Shown here in pieces: positions 28,353 to 37,311 of a stretch of DNA of 64,000 nt. Made by a program: the position numbers and the translations under genes. The notes under the pieces were generated by a model that was not told the DNA's origin, made no database searches, and worked only from the letters and a program-made list of their open reading frames with translations. Within the stretch, counting starts at the first letter, position 1. Each line of letters starts with the position of its first letter. Source of the DNA: Devosia sp. SD17-2 (GTDB lineage Bacteria; Pseudomonadota; Alphaproteobacteria; Rhizobiales; Devosiaceae); the NCBI RefSeq assembly GCF_029201565.1, contig NZ_CP104002.1:1257001-1321000 (forward strand), in the 5' to 3' direction.

Positions 28353-28754
28353 CTACCAGTTATTGCGCCCGTCCATTTTCTCGATCGTGATCGCGGCCCA
28401 GTCGAGATCGTCGACGAGGTTGAGGTTGACGCCGAAGGTGCGCTCGGTCGGCACCGCGGTTGGATCACCGTTCTTGGGCGTGCCATCGGCATTGTACATC
28501 GAGGCCCAGTCGGGTGATGAGCCCCAGGTCTGCATGCCGCAGCGGCTGCAGAAATGGTGCTGGTTCAGTGCCGGATTGACCGCATAGGTGCCTTCCCCCT
28601 CCTGCGACAGGAACTTCAATTCCCCCGGCTTGTAATAGGCCCAGATCGCGCCCGTGCGGGCGCAAAAGCTGCAATTGCAGGAGCCGGCCTGGGTCGGCTG
28701 TGCGGGCAGTTCGATGCGTGTAGCGCCACAGTGGCAGCTGGCGATCAGGGCCAT
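28353..28754 (-). CDS. GFA family zinc-binding protein
   Basis: 133 residues of the glutathione-dependent formaldehyde-activating fold. Zinc-ligand cysteines are seen in SCHCGATRIE (Cys7, Cys9), CNCSFC (about 27-32) and CSRCG (about 69-73). Few GFA proteins have a proven activity, and a formaldehyde role should not be assumed: no formaldehyde dehydrogenase is near. It is on the same strand as the VOC protein 72 bases upstream. Confidence 0.88.
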   Translation of the reverse strand: MALIASCHCGATRIELPAQPTQAGSCNCSFCARTGAIWAYYKPGELKFLSQEGEGTYAVNPALNQHHFCSRCGMQTWGSSPDWASMYNADGTPKNGDPTAVPTERTFGVNLNLVDDLDWAAITIEKMDGRNNW

Positions 28755-28826
28755 GATATCCTCCTCGGCTGTGATGCGGGAGAGCCTAGGCGGCGGCAGT
28801 GTCAGACCCTGTCAGCACCGCTCCGG

Positions 28827-29261
28827 TCAGGCGGCGTCCTGAGCGGCAATCTCGTCATCGGCAATCTCGGGGGCAGCATGGTCCTCTCGGCGGTCGACAA
28901 GGCAGAACTGATTGCCTTCGGGGTCCTTCATTACCGTATATGTGGGCAGCACACGATCGACCGTTGCGCCAAGGGCCTTGAGCCTTTCGACTTCGGCGGA
29001 ACGGTCAGGCGCGTGGACGTCGAAGTGGACGCGGTTATTGTCATGGCGGCGCCCTTCCACGTTCTGAAAGCAGATCGAGGGGCCGGGGCCATCGACCATC
29101 ACCGTCGGGTCGGTTTCGGGGGTGAAGCCCAATGCTGCGAGCTTGGCAATCTCGACCGCGTCATAGGCGCGTACTTCGTAGCCATCGAGCAGGCTCGCCC
29201 AGAACCTGGCCAGTACGGCGGGCTTGTCGCAGTCAAAGACGATCTCGTGGATGGCTCCCAT
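28827..29261 (-). CDS. VOC (glyoxalase-like) family protein
   Basis: 144 residues with two beta-alpha-beta-beta-beta modules: MGAIHEIVFDCDKPAVLARF at the start and NRVHFDVHAPD with VMKDPEGNQFCLVD toward the end, the usual metal-binding positions of vicinal-oxygen-chelate proteins. Substrate unknown. ATG 29261 has GAGGAG seven bases upstream, which fixes the start; the longer frame is Arg/Pro-rich noise. The acidic tail (about 130-144) looks disordered. Confidence 0.83.
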   Translation of the reverse strand: MGAIHEIVFDCDKPAVLARFWASLLDGYEVRAYDAVEIAKLAALGFTPETDPTVMVDGPGPSICFQNVEGRRHDNNRVHFDVHAPDRSAEVERLKALGATVDRVLPTYTVMKDPEGNQFCLVDRREDHAAPEIADDEIAAQDAA

Positions 29262-29361
29262 GGCCCATCTCCTCGCTTCATTTTCTCTTCGGTTAACCAG
29301 AAAATGCGGCAAGAGTGGCGCAGGGGATGCGCGGGGCGACCGCGTGGCCGCCCCGCCTCTC

Positions 29362-29547
29362 TTACTGGTGGCCCTCGCTGCGCCGGAGCAGGCTGTGCAG
29401 CGATGGCACGGCCGGGGGCAGGCCATCAGGCTTGACAGCCTTCGCTGCCGGTAGTGGCCGGGCAGGGGCCTTGGGCGGCACGCCATGGCGCGGCACGTTT
29501 CGATTGTGCTGGATGGGCTGGGGGCGTTGATGCGGGTTTTTAGGCAT
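29362..29547 (-). CDS. Small basic proline-rich protein
   Basis: 61 residues beginning MPKNPHQRPQPIQHNRN, with many Pro, His, Arg and Lys and no hydrophobic core, so probably disordered. AAAGGA seven bases before ATG 29547 makes it a credible gene despite its composition. It reads in the same direction as the VOC gene, 100 bases upstream of it. The function is unknown; nucleic-acid binding would fit the charge but is a guess. Confidence 0.5.
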   Translation of the reverse strand: MPKNPHQRPQPIQHNRNVPRHGVPPKAPARPLPAAKAVKPDGLPPAVPSLHSLLRRSEGHQ

Positions 29548-29907
29548 GCGTTTTCCTTTCCGTCCGGACGAGACCGGATCGGCACGAATTCGATGTGACG
29601 GTGCGGCCAAGCGCAAACCGTCGGCTGAGGCGGATGACGACGCCAGCAGGCTCGATGGGCGATGCGGAAGGGAAGAGGGAGCGCTGGCTCAGCCAGACGA
29701 ATGGTCGCCCTGATCTACCGTCGCAACAGGAGCCTCCATGACCAGACAAGCCCCGTTGGAGGGTGCTGGATCGGGTCAGAAGCGTCCGAAGCAAGGGTTC
29801 AGATCATTTGCGGCGAGACCTCGTTCTCGTGTGTGAACGGGGAGGAGGATAAAAAAAGAGGCGGGCCGGGTCAACCGGTCCGCCCCAAAAATCAAATCGC
29901 TTCGAGA
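29548..29907. other. Gene-free stretch upstream of the small basic gene
   Basis: About 360 bases between the end of terC and the small proline-rich gene. It contains the terC terminator at its right end. I see no open frame with a ribosome binding site and no other clear structure. Confidence 0.4.
29851..29886 (-). terminator. Intrinsic terminator of terC
   Basis: Read on the minus strand, GGGCGGACCGG, a TTGA loop and CCCGGCCCGCC form an imperfect GC-rich stem followed by CTTTTTTT. It begins about 22 bases after the terC stop codon. Confidence 0.85.
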
Positions 29908-30927
29908 TCAGGGCTCGAGATGACCCTGCGTGGGATCCTGTTCGGCACTGATGTTGGGCTCGTTGCGGGTCTTCCACAGTGAGTAGAACACGCCCGCAGC
30001 CAGGATCGACAGCGTCACGCCCAGTGAGAGCAGGGTGTCGATGTGGATGCCGAACGGCACGAGACAGATCTTGATACCGATCAGCACCAGGATCACAGCC
30101 AGCGAGACCTGCAGGTAACGGAAGCGGTTCATGGCGGCAGCCAGGGCGAAGTAGAGCGCGCGCAGGCCGAGAACGGCGAAGATGTTGGAGGTGTAGACGA
30201 TGAACGTGTCCTGGGTGACCGCGAACACGGCCGGGACCGAGTCCACCGCAAAGATCAGGTCGACGACTTCGACCATGATCAGCGCGATGGCGAGCGGGGT
30301 CAGCCAAGTGACGATCTTGCCGGTCTTGGGATCAGGCTGCTTGACCGTGAAATTGCGGCCGTGCAGCTCCTTGGTGACGCGGAAGCGCGAGGACAAGAAC
30401 CTGTAGATCTTGTTCTCTTCCATGTTCGGCTCTTCGTCCTGATGGCCGAACATCTTGATGCCGGTAAAGATCAGGAAGGCGCCGAAAATCAGCAGGATCC
30501 AGCTGAACTGGTGCACGAGCGCTGCGCCGACGCCGATGAGAACGGCACGGAACAGGATCACGCCCAGGATGCCCCAGAACAGCACGCGGTGCTGGTAGAG
30601 GCGCGGAATGCCGAGAAAGGCGAAGATGGTGGCGATGACGAACATGTTGTCCATCGCCAGTGATTGCTCGATCAGATAGCCGGTATAAAACTCAAGGCCT
30701 GCCTGCGCGCCGCGCTGGAACCAGACCCAGGCGCCGAAGGCGAGGGCGATCAGAACGTAGAAACCGTAAAGCAGCAGGCTTTCCTTGGCCTCGATCTCGT
30801 GTTCGTCGCGGTGCAGAATGCCGAGATCGAAGACGAGCAGACCAATGACGACCGCGATAAACGCGACCCAGAAGTAGATAGGGGTGCCTAGAAAATCACC
30901 CGACAGGGCGGCAAGCAGCATTTCCAT
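29908..30927 (-). CDS. TerC/Alx family membrane protein
   Basis: 339 residues with nine or so helices, the Alx/TerC layout implicated in manganese export or loading of exported metalloproteins. Helix acids are conserved: SLAMDNMFV near residue 90 and VVDLIFAVDSVPA near 222, with a charged loop in between (about 165-200). The ribosome binding site GGAGAAGG is buried in a possible hairpin (see the regulatory feature), which suggests translational control. It is followed by a strong terminator and is likely monocistronic. Confidence 0.9.
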   Translation of the reverse strand: MEMLLAALSGDFLGTPIYFWVAFIAVVIGLLVFDLGILHRDEHEIEAKESLLLYGFYVLIALAFGAWVWFQRGAQAGLEFYTGYLIEQSLAMDNMFVIATIFAFLGIPRLYQHRVLFWGILGVILFRAVLIGVGAALVHQFSWILLIFGAFLIFTGIKMFGHQDEEPNMEENKIYRFLSSRFRVTKELHGRNFTVKQPDPKTGKIVTWLTPLAIALIMVEVVDLIFAVDSVPAVFAVTQDTFIVYTSNIFAVLGLRALYFALAAAMNRFRYLQVSLAVILVLIGIKICLVPFGIHIDTLLSLGVTLSILAAGVFYSLWKTRNEPNISAEQDPTQGHLEP

Positions 30928-30936
30928 CGCCGGACC

Positions 30937-31016
30937 TTCTCCATGTAACTTGGTGGAGCAGCTCCGACATCATCATGGAGAACCCATGACCAGAGGGGCC
31001 CGGCGCTGCCCCTCTA
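30937..31016 (-). promoter_or_regulatory. Candidate RBS-sequestering 5' UTR structure of terC
   Basis: In the terC leader, TTCTCCATG can pair perfectly with CATGGAGAA (plus-strand arms 30937-30945 and 30974-30982), which overlaps the terC ribosome binding site GGAGAAGG. A GGAG/CTCC mini-hairpin lies in the loop. Just upstream is a second perfect 8-bp hairpin, AGAGGGGC/GCCCCTCT at 30993-31016. TerC/Alx genes elsewhere are controlled by Mn2+ riboswitches that mask the start site, but I do not find the yybP-ykoY consensus here. Confidence 0.5.
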
Positions 31017-31125
31017 AAATGCCTGATCGAATGAAAAGTTCAAGTGCTGACCGCTGAACTGCGGCTATTTGCGCCGATTGCGGTTGATAAGCTCATGGGC
31101 CACCGCTGAAAAAACCGGCGGCCAC

Positions 31126-31470
31126 TCAGCGCGGCGTGCAGAGCATGACGATGGTGTCAGCGGTTTCGAGCTGCAGGGCCACGCCGAAATTGGCGTCCGC
31201 AACCACGCGACCGGCCTGGATGCCCGCATTGACGCGCAGATTGCCGTCGTTGATGCCGATGCCGTCCTCATAGGGGGTGGTGGTGCCAGTGCCCGAATTG
31301 GCGTCGCCTATGGCGCGCGAGGCCCAGCCATAAACCTGGCCGTAGATTGTCAAAATGCCGACACGGTTCGTGGTCGCGTCGCGACAGCTCCAGTTGCCTT
31401 GGTAGGACTGGGCGAGGCTTGGCGTTGCGGACGCGGCGAGAAGCGAGAAGATGAGGGCGAATCGGAGCAT
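31126..31470 (-). CDS. Small secreted protein of unknown function
   Basis: 114 residues: an N-terminal signal peptide (about 1-20, cleaving after SLA or LAQ) and a mature domain rich in Gly, Asn and Thr with two Cys (in WSCRDATT near 29 and MLCTPR at the end) that could form a disulfide linking the two ends. No family is recognised. It lies upstream of terC on the same strand, 198 bases away, and 31 bases downstream of the MaoC pair. Confidence 0.65.
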   Translation of the reverse strand: MLRFALIFSLLAASATPSLAQSYQGNWSCRDATTNRVGILTIYGQVYGWASRAIGDANSGTGTTTPYEDGIGINDGNLRVNAGIQAGRVVADANFGVALQLETADTIVMLCTPR

Positions 31471-31501
31471 GTCAGGAGAGTGCCGGGGCGCCCTTTCGGT
31501 T

Positions 31502-32059
31502 TCAAGTGGCGCGCGACAGTCTCGGGCCGATCACGGGAATTTTGCTGAGGGCAAGGAGCAGCCGGAGTTTTAGGGGCATTCGGTAGTCGCGCAGTTTTGA
31601 GAAGCCCACGAGTTCGGCGCGATAGACCAGCTCGCCCCGCTGGTTGGTCGCGGTCAGCCGGTTGAACAGCAGGCCCCAGCCCGGCAGGGAGTTGGACGGA
31701 CGCCTGCCTGTTACCACCAGCTCATAGGAGACCGTGTCGCCCGGACGCACCGGCACCTTGAAGTCCATCGAATTGACGCCGGGGGAGGGGCCGGAAACGC
31801 CGGGTTCCTCGCCGAGTGTGCGCAGGCGTTCTGCTTCGGCGTCGAGCGCATCGACCATGCGCCGATGCCCGACGCTGACCGTGTGCCAGCCGCTGGCAAT
31901 GATGCCGCCAAAATGGCTGTGCTTGGCCGCTTCCGGATCGATGTGGAAATACTGCGGATCATAGAGCTTTGCGAAGGCGATGATTTCGTCCTCGGTGAAT
32001 GTGTGGCTGCCCAGCGGGAAGGCCTCGTCGATGACGATGTTTTCGAACCAGCGGGTCAT
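31502..32059 (-). CDS. MaoC-family (hot-dog fold) dehydratase-like protein, second of a pair
   Basis: 185 residues with the hydratase-2 active-site pattern DPQYFHIDPEAAKHSHFGG (Asp and His about 32-37) and a GWHTV segment. MaoC proteins hydrate enoyl-CoA thioesters or act on related acyl groups. The start ATG 32059 overlaps the stop of the upstream MaoC gene by 4 bases, so the two probably form a heteromer as in other paired MaoC dehydratases. The substrate is unknown; no CoA ligase or thiolase is near. Confidence 0.83.
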   Translation of the reverse strand: MTRWFENIVIDEAFPLGSHTFTEDEIIAFAKLYDPQYFHIDPEAAKHSHFGGIIASGWHTVSVGHRRMVDALDAEAERLRTLGEEPGVSGPSPGVNSMDFKVPVRPGDTVSYELVVTGRRPSNSLPGWGLLFNRLTATNQRGELVYRAELVGFSKLRDYRMPLKLRLLLALSKIPVIGPRLSRAT

Positions 32060-32529
32060 GCGGCCACCTCGCGGCATTCGACCAGATTGGCGAGCCGCAT
32101 GGTGAGAACCGGCTTGTCGTTCTGGTTGCGGATGTCGAAGTCGAGGGTGACGATGCCCCATTGGGGGTGGCTGGACGACCGGCGCAGGCCGGCAATGGTG
32201 ACCGTGCCGCCGATGGTGTCATTGACCATCACCGGGTTCTTCCATTTGAGATCGGTAAAGCCGAGACCACCGCACGAGGCGACCTTGGACAGGAAGCTGT
32301 CGACCAGCATGCGCAGGCTGAGGCCGCCGGTCTGCCAACCGCTGGACGAGAGACCGCCGAGCAGGCTTTTCCGCGCAGCTTCTTCGTCGAGATGAAAGGG
32401 GAAGGGATCGAACTCGCGCGCGAAAGTGGTGATCATGTCCTTGGTCACCTTGGTGTGGCCCAGATCGATCACCTCGCCTTCGACAAGGTCCTCAAAATGC
32501 CGGCGACCGGCAGTGACAGGATTGGTCAT
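32056..32529 (-). CDS. MaoC-family (hot-dog fold) dehydratase-like protein, first of a pair
   Basis: 157 residues, complete MaoC hot-dog domain with FDPFPFHLDEEAARKSLLGG (about 40-59) as the catalytic Asp/His segment and GWQTGGLSLRML as the central helix. It is the upstream member of an overlapping pair with the gene ending at 31502. The two share only the fold and active-site spacing, so they are old paralogues rather than a recent duplication. Confidence 0.85.
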   Translation of the reverse strand: MTNPVTAGRRHFEDLVEGEVIDLGHTKVTKDMITTFAREFDPFPFHLDEEAARKSLLGGLSSSGWQTGGLSLRMLVDSFLSKVASCGGLGFTDLKWKNPVMVNDTIGGTVTIAGLRRSSSHPQWGIVTLDFDIRNQNDKPVLTMRLANLVECREVAA

Positions 32530-32652
32530 CGTCTTTCCCTATACGTCAACCGAACTTGTGCCATGCAGCGGCGATGGTGGCAAGATGACGGGGATTTCCA
32601 GAATTGTTCAAGGCCCTGAGCAGCTTGGTTAGCCCGGATGCCAGATCTGCCG

Positions 32653-33522
32653 CTATTTTTCGGTCCGCCGGCCTGCGGCGCGGAACTCCAGCGGCGCGAC
32701 ACCCCGGCGGCGGCGCAGGACTTTTGCGAGATAATTGCCATCGGCAAAGCCGGTCGCGGCAGCGATCTCGGCGACGCTCATTTCGCTGGCCAGGAGCAGG
32801 CGTTCGACGCGCTCGAGGCGTTTGTCCTGCACGTAGTCGGCGGGCCCGCGCCCCATGGCGGCCGAGAAACTGCGGACGAAATGCGCCCGGCTCATGCCCG
32901 CGATGGCGGCGAGATGCTCGACCGGCAGGGCGGCGCCAAGCTCGCCGTCGATATGGGCAAGGACACGGGTGATGGCCGGCGCCAGCGTGCGCTCGGGAGC
33001 AGGGCGATTGCCGAAGACACTGTCATGGAGGCTGGTCATGGCGGCATAGGCTTCGCTCGACGCCTCGCCCGGCGTCGGTTCGGCGAGGGTGAGCAGGGAA
33101 AGGCAGGCGGCGGCGAGCCGGTCGATCTGCGCCGGGGACAGTTCGAGCACCGGCCCGGCGCTGTCGATGATTTCGCGGGCAAGGCGCAGGGCCTCGCGCC
33201 CGTTGAGGAGCAGCCAGAAATATTCCCAGTGGCCGCCGCGCTCGAGCCAGTAGCGATGGGCGTGGGGCATTGTCACCAGCATGGTGCTGCCGGGCCGGAG
33301 GCGATGGTGCGCACCGGCAAAGTCCAGCCGCCCCTCGCCCAGCGTCGTGTGCTGGATAACGAGGAAGGGGGCAGTGCCGCGCTTCATGCCGTCCCAGGAA
33401 TAGACCTCGTTGCGACGCTGTTCATGGCCCGCTGCCACGGCCATGCAATGAAGCGGCGCGGCGCTGCGGGGCAGGCCCAGGGTTCGGATGTCGTGGCCAT
33501 GGTCGAGAAGCTGGGAGAGCAC
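32653..33522 (-). CDS. AraC-family transcriptional regulator
   Basis: About 289 residues: an N-terminal cupin-type sugar-sensing domain (YSWDGMKRGTAPFLVIQHT; PHAHRYWLERGGHWEYFW) and a C-terminal double helix-turn-helix (about 190-285; LAAIAGMSRAHFVRSFSAAMG and VAEIAAATGFADGNYLAKVLRRRRG). It is divergent from the GH4 gene and probably controls it. The start is uncertain: ATG 33597 would leave 23 bases to the neighbour, whereas GTG 33522 leaves a 98-base shared promoter, which I prefer. Confidence 0.8.
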   Translation of the reverse strand: MLSQLLDHGHDIRTLGLPRSAAPLHCMAVAAGHEQRRNEVYSWDGMKRGTAPFLVIQHTTLGEGRLDFAGAHHRLRPGSTMLVTMPHAHRYWLERGGHWEYFWLLLNGREALRLAREIIDSAGPVLELSPAQIDRLAAACLSLLTLAEPTPGEASSEAYAAMTSLHDSVFGNRPAPERTLAPAITRVLAHIDGELGAALPVEHLAAIAGMSRAHFVRSFSAAMGRGPADYVQDKRLERVERLLLASEMSVAEIAAATGFADGNYLAKVLRRRRGVAPLEFRAAGRRTEK

Positions 33523-33620
33523 AAAATTACCCGCGTTCGCACAAGCTTTCTCTACACGAGCATGGCGCCGCGCGCTAGCAATGAGCGCAATAGTCATGCT
33601 GCCAAGGAGTGGGGCATCCA

Positions 33621-35075
33621 ATGTCTTTCAAGGTCGCCATCATCGGCGCGGGGTCCGTCGGTTTCACGAAGACGCTGATTTCCGACATCCTCAAGGTCGC
33701 CGAGTTCGCCGATGTCGAATTCGCACTGACCGATATCAGCGCGCATAATCTCGACATGGTGCGGCAGATCATCGAGACCATTGTTTCGGTGAACAATCTG
33801 CCGGCCAAGGTGACGGCCACCACCAATCGGCGCGAGGCGCTGACCGGCGCGCGCTATATTATGAGCTGCGTGCGGGTAGGCGGGCTCGAGGCCTATGCCA
33901 CCGACGTCAATATCCCGCTCAAATATGGCGTCGACCAGTGCGTCGGCGATACGATCTGCGCCGGCGGCATCATGTATGGCCAGCGCAACATTCCGGTCAT
34001 CCTCGATTTCTGCAAGGACATCCGGGAGGTGGCTGAGCCCGGCGCGCTGTTCCTCAACTATGCCAACCCGATGGCGATGAACACCTGGGCCGCCGAGCAA
34101 TTTGGCGGGGTCAATATTGTCGGTCTCTGCCACGGCGTGCAGCACGGCGCGCACCAGATCGCCGAGGTGCTTGGCGTCAGCGACGAGGACCTCGACTATG
34201 TCTGTTCGGGCATCAATCACCAGACCTGGTACATCGATATCCGCGCCAAGGGCCGCAAGATCGAGAAGGAAGAGCTGATCGCCGGCTTTGAGGCGCATCC
34301 GGTCTATTCGCAGACCGAAAAGGTCCGCATCGACGTGCTCAAGCGGTTCGGCGTCTATTCCACCGAGAGCAATGGCCATTTGTCCGAATATCTCCCGTGG
34401 TATCGGAAGCGTCCGGACGAAATCAATCGCTGGATCGACATGAGCCATTGGATCCACGGCGAGACCGGCGGTTACCTGCGCTATTCTACCGAGCGCCGGA
34501 ACTGGTTCGAAACCGATTTCCCGATGTTCAAGGCGGAGGCGAGCAAGCCGCTCTCGGACTACAAACGCACCAGCGAACACGCCAGCTACATCATCGAGGC
34601 GTTGGAAACAGGGCGCGTCTATCGCGGTCATTTCAACCGCCGCAACAATGGCATCATCACCAATCTGCCAGATGACGCGATCATCGAAAGCCCGGGCTAT
34701 GTCGATCGCTTCGGCATCAACATGATCGAGGGTGTTACCCTGCCTACAGCCTGCGCCGCCACGTGCTCGGTCTCGATCTCTGTGCAGCGCCTCTCGGTCG
34801 AGGCGGCCATGACGGGTGACCTCGACACGCTCAAGCTGGCCGTGTTGCATGATCCGCTGGTCGGGGCCATCTGCACGCCGGACGAGGTCTGGGCCATGGT
34901 CGATGAAATGGTCGTTGCCCAGGCCGAATGGCTGCCTCAATTCGCCGACGCCATCCCGGCGGCCCGCGAGCGCGTCGCCAAGTCCACGGTCAAGACCCGC
35001 GACTGGGAAGGGGCCGCGCGCAAGCGGGTCCGTTCAGTCGAAGAGCTGCGCGAACTCTCCGGCGGCCACCACTAA
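33621..35075 (+). CDS. GH4 family glycosidase (alpha-galactosidase/alpha-glucosidase type)
   Basis: 484 residues, an NAD- and Mn2+-dependent GH4 glycosidase. The dinucleotide motif GAGSVGFT (about 8-15), the metal-binding Cys-His in GLCHGVQHG near 174 and SGINHQTW near 201 are intact. It is clearly more distant from E. coli MelA than the second GH4 gene at 48.2 kb, so the sugar specificity may differ. ATG 33621 has AAGGAG at 33604-33609. It is divergent from an AraC regulator and ends at a strong terminator, so it forms a one-gene regulated unit. Confidence 0.88.
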   Translation: MSFKVAIIGAGSVGFTKTLISDILKVAEFADVEFALTDISAHNLDMVRQIIETIVSVNNLPAKVTATTNRREALTGARYIMSCVRVGGLEAYATDVNIPLKYGVDQCVGDTICAGGIMYGQRNIPVILDFCKDIREVAEPGALFLNYANPMAMNTWAAEQFGGVNIVGLCHGVQHGAHQIAEVLGVSDEDLDYVCSGINHQTWYIDIRAKGRKIEKEELIAGFEAHPVYSQTEKVRIDVLKRFGVYSTESNGHLSEYLPWYRKRPDEINRWIDMSHWIHGETGGYLRYSTERRNWFETDFPMFKAEASKPLSDYKRTSEHASYIIEALETGRVYRGHFNRRNNGIITNLPDDAIIESPGYVDRFGINMIEGVTLPTACAATCSVSISVQRLSVEAAMTGDLDTLKLAVLHDPLVGAICTPDEVWAMVDEMVVAQAEWLPQFADAIPAARERVAKSTVKTRDWEGAARKRVRSVEELRELSGGHH

Positions 35076-35103
35076 TTACGACGCGACCTCCCTGGCGTCA
35101 CCT

Positions 35104-35134
35104 GCCCCCGGCCCTCCACCGGGGGCTTTTTGTT
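35104..35134 (+). terminator. Intrinsic terminator after the first GH4 gene
   Basis: GCCCCCGG (35104-35111), a 7-base loop, CCGGGGGC (35119-35126), then TTTTTGTT. A perfect 8-bp stem with a T-run 28 bases after the stop codon. Confidence 0.93.
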
Positions 35135-35660
35135 GGAGGGTGATCTTCCCATCTCACTGATGAGGATGAGTGGCCTTCCCTCGCAGGAAGAGTGAGAAAA
35201 ATCCCGCTTATCCCCGTCCCCAATCTCCCGTGCCATCATTGCCCCGTTCCCGCCAATAACACGCGGCGCCGACGAAGCGTCGGGCGGGGAGACGGGCCGC
35301 ACGGGGTCGCCTGGGCGGGGGCGTGGATGTCGACCACCGGCCGGTGCCGGTTCTGCCTTCGGGGTCATGCCTCGACGCAGGGCCCAGCACCACCCGCAAG
35401 GGGGCCGCTCAAGGCATGCGCTTTCAAAAACCTGTCGTGGGAAGCGGCTTGCGCCTCTTCTACTTCTATCCTTTTTTGAGGCGAAAGCCGCTTCGCACCG
35501 CGTGCCGTGGGGGCATCGCGACCGTGTCCCCGCGACGCCTTTTATGGCCGGGCGGCGATTTGGTATGTCTGCGGCAAAGAGGAGAAAACTTCCGGCTTTC
35601 ACAGGAGGGATTGCCCGTCTGAGAGCGGCACCATAGCGTCGTGCGGGGGAGGAATTTCGC
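35135..35660. promoter_or_regulatory. Long leader region of the halogenase-like gene with a strong inverted repeat
   Basis: About 525 bases without a supported gene. The main element is an inverted repeat at 35441-35494: GAAGCGGCTT and AAGCCGCTTC form a perfect 10-bp outer stem, then a 2x2 internal loop and a GCCTC/GAGGC inner stem around a loop ending in six T. It lies about 170 bases before the halogenase-like start and could be an operator or a 5' UTR hairpin. No promoter was confidently placed. Confidence 0.45.
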
Positions 35661-37202
35661 ATGGCACAGCCGGCTCATTTCGTCATCGTCGGTGGCGGCA
35701 CCGCGGGGTGGATCGCCGCTTTCATCATTCAGGATAAGGCACGGCGTCGTGGCTTCAACTTCAGGATTTCGGTGGTCGAGAGCTCGCGCATTCCCACCGT
35801 CGGCGTTGGTGAGGCCACGACTGCCGCGTTCCGGGTGCTGCTGAAACATTTTGGCATCGATGAGTTCGAATTTTTCCGCAAAACCGATGCCAGCTTCAAG
35901 CTGGGCATTCGGCACGAGGACTGGCGGCGCAAGGGCTTTACCTATTATGGGCCGATCGATGATCCCCATCAGGTGGTGCAGGCCCCGCCGGGCGCGCCGT
36001 CCGACTATCTCAATGTCTATGCCGTCGCCGCGGGCAGGGCGGTGCAGGAGATGCACCTCTTCCAGCATTTGCTTGAGCAGAAAAAGGCGCCGTTTGCGCA
36101 AAAACCGGATGGCTCGCTGATCCCGCTCGGGCCCTTCCATCACGCCTTCCATTTCGATCAGGCGCTGGTCGGAAAGTTCTTCGCCAGCAAATCCAAGGGT
36201 GTCGAGAAGGTCGACGCCATGGTCGCCGGCGTCGAACGGAACGGCGAAACCGGCGATATCGCGGCGCTCGTGCTTGATGACAATTCCCGCCTCGAGGGGG
36301 ACTTTTTCATCGACGCGACGGGGTTCCGAAAGCAAGTCATCGTCAAGGCGCTGGAGGCCCCGTGGAAATCCTATGCCCATGAGCTGCCCGTCAACCGGGC
36401 GCTGCCGTTCTGGGTCGATATCAAGCCGGGCGAAGAGCTGGCCAATTATACCCGCGCCTGGGCCCAGAGTTCGGGTTGGATGTGGCAGATCCCGACCCGC
36501 ACCCGCTATGGCTGCGGCTATGTCTATTCGGACGAGTTTTCGACGCCTGACGAGGCCAAGGCGGAAGTTGAGCGCGTGCTCGGTCACGAGATCGAAGTGC
36601 GCAGCGATATCCGCTTCCAGATCGGGCGGCTGGAAAAGGCCTGGATCGGCAACTGCGTGGCGGTGGGGCTCTCCTCGAGCTTTCTCGAACCGCTCGAATC
36701 CACATCCATCCACGGCACGATCGTGCAGATGATGTTGTTCGCGCAGCGCTATATGGACGAGCCGGGCAAGATCACGCCCAAGGCGCGGGACGACTATAAT
36801 GCCCGGGTCGGCCGGCAGGTCGATGACTTCAGGACGTTCGTGAACACCCATTACGTCACCGAGCGCGACGATACCCCGTTCTGGCGTGAAGTGCGGGCCA
36901 GTCGCATTCATCCCGAGACCAAGGAGCGCCTCGCGCGCTGGCAGAAGGAAATGCCGCGCGATGAGCACTTTCCGAACTATCTCGGCGGGCTGCCGCATAT
37001 CGAAACGCAGCTCCATTACCCGGTGCTCAATGGCCTCGGCCTCCTCGACCAGCAATTGGCGCGGCGGGAGATGGAGGCCGATCCCAAACTGCGCCGGTTT
37101 GCCCAGCAGACCTTTGACGCGCTGGTGAAGGAATATCGCGCCGCGGCCAATCAGGCGCTGGGCCACGCCGAGTTTCTGCGCATCGTCCAGGAGATGGGGT
37201 GA
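35661..37202 (+). CDS. Flavin-dependent tryptophan-halogenase-like protein
   Basis: 513 residues. FAD-binding GGGTAGW (11-17), the catalytic-Lys position Lys80 ([11 protein letters not shown]) that holds the chloramine or hypohalous adduct in PrnA/RebH, and the halogenase signature GWMWQIP near 273 are all present, as is [11 protein letters not shown] near 341. The substrate is unknown; many alphaproteobacterial homologues accompany TonB receptors and may act on glycans or indoles, but none is here. A separate flavin reductase would be needed and is not adjacent. GGAGGAA precedes ATG 35661. Confidence 0.87.
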   Translation: MAQPAHFVIVGGGTAGWIAAFIIQDKARRRGFNFRISVVESSRIPTVGVGEATTAAFRVLLKHFGIDEFEFFRKTDASFKLGIRHEDWRRKGFTYYGPIDDPHQVVQAPPGAPSDYLNVYAVAAGRAVQEMHLFQHLLEQKKAPFAQKPDGSLIPLGPFHHAFHFDQALVGKFFASKSKGVEKVDAMVAGVERNGETGDIAALVLDDNSRLEGDFFIDATGFRKQVIVKALEAPWKSYAHELPVNRALPFWVDIKPGEELANYTRAWAQSSGWMWQIPTRTRYGCGYVYSDEFSTPDEAKAEVERVLGHEIEVRSDIRFQIGRLEKAWIGNCVAVGLSSSFLEPLESTSIHGTIVQMMLFAQRYMDEPGKITPKARDDYNARVGRQVDDFRTFVNTHYVTERDDTPFWREVRASRIHPETKERLARWQKEMPRDEHFPNYLGGLPHIETQLHYPVLNGLGLLDQQLARREMEADPKLRRFAQQTFDALVKEYRAAANQALGHAEFLRIVQEMG

Positions 37203-37311
37203 GGGGCCTATCTCCTCCATTTCGCTGGTCGGCGCGGGGTCGCGCCGCGACGAGGTTGACATCCCGGCCAATCCGACCCAATTGGAACCCAACTTATCCC
37301 CGGAGTTTCCC

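Noticed and set aside
30928..31080. yybP-ykoY manganese riboswitch before terC
   Set aside because: The conserved GGGGAGTAGC-type core is not present; only the ribosome-binding-site hairpin is supported.
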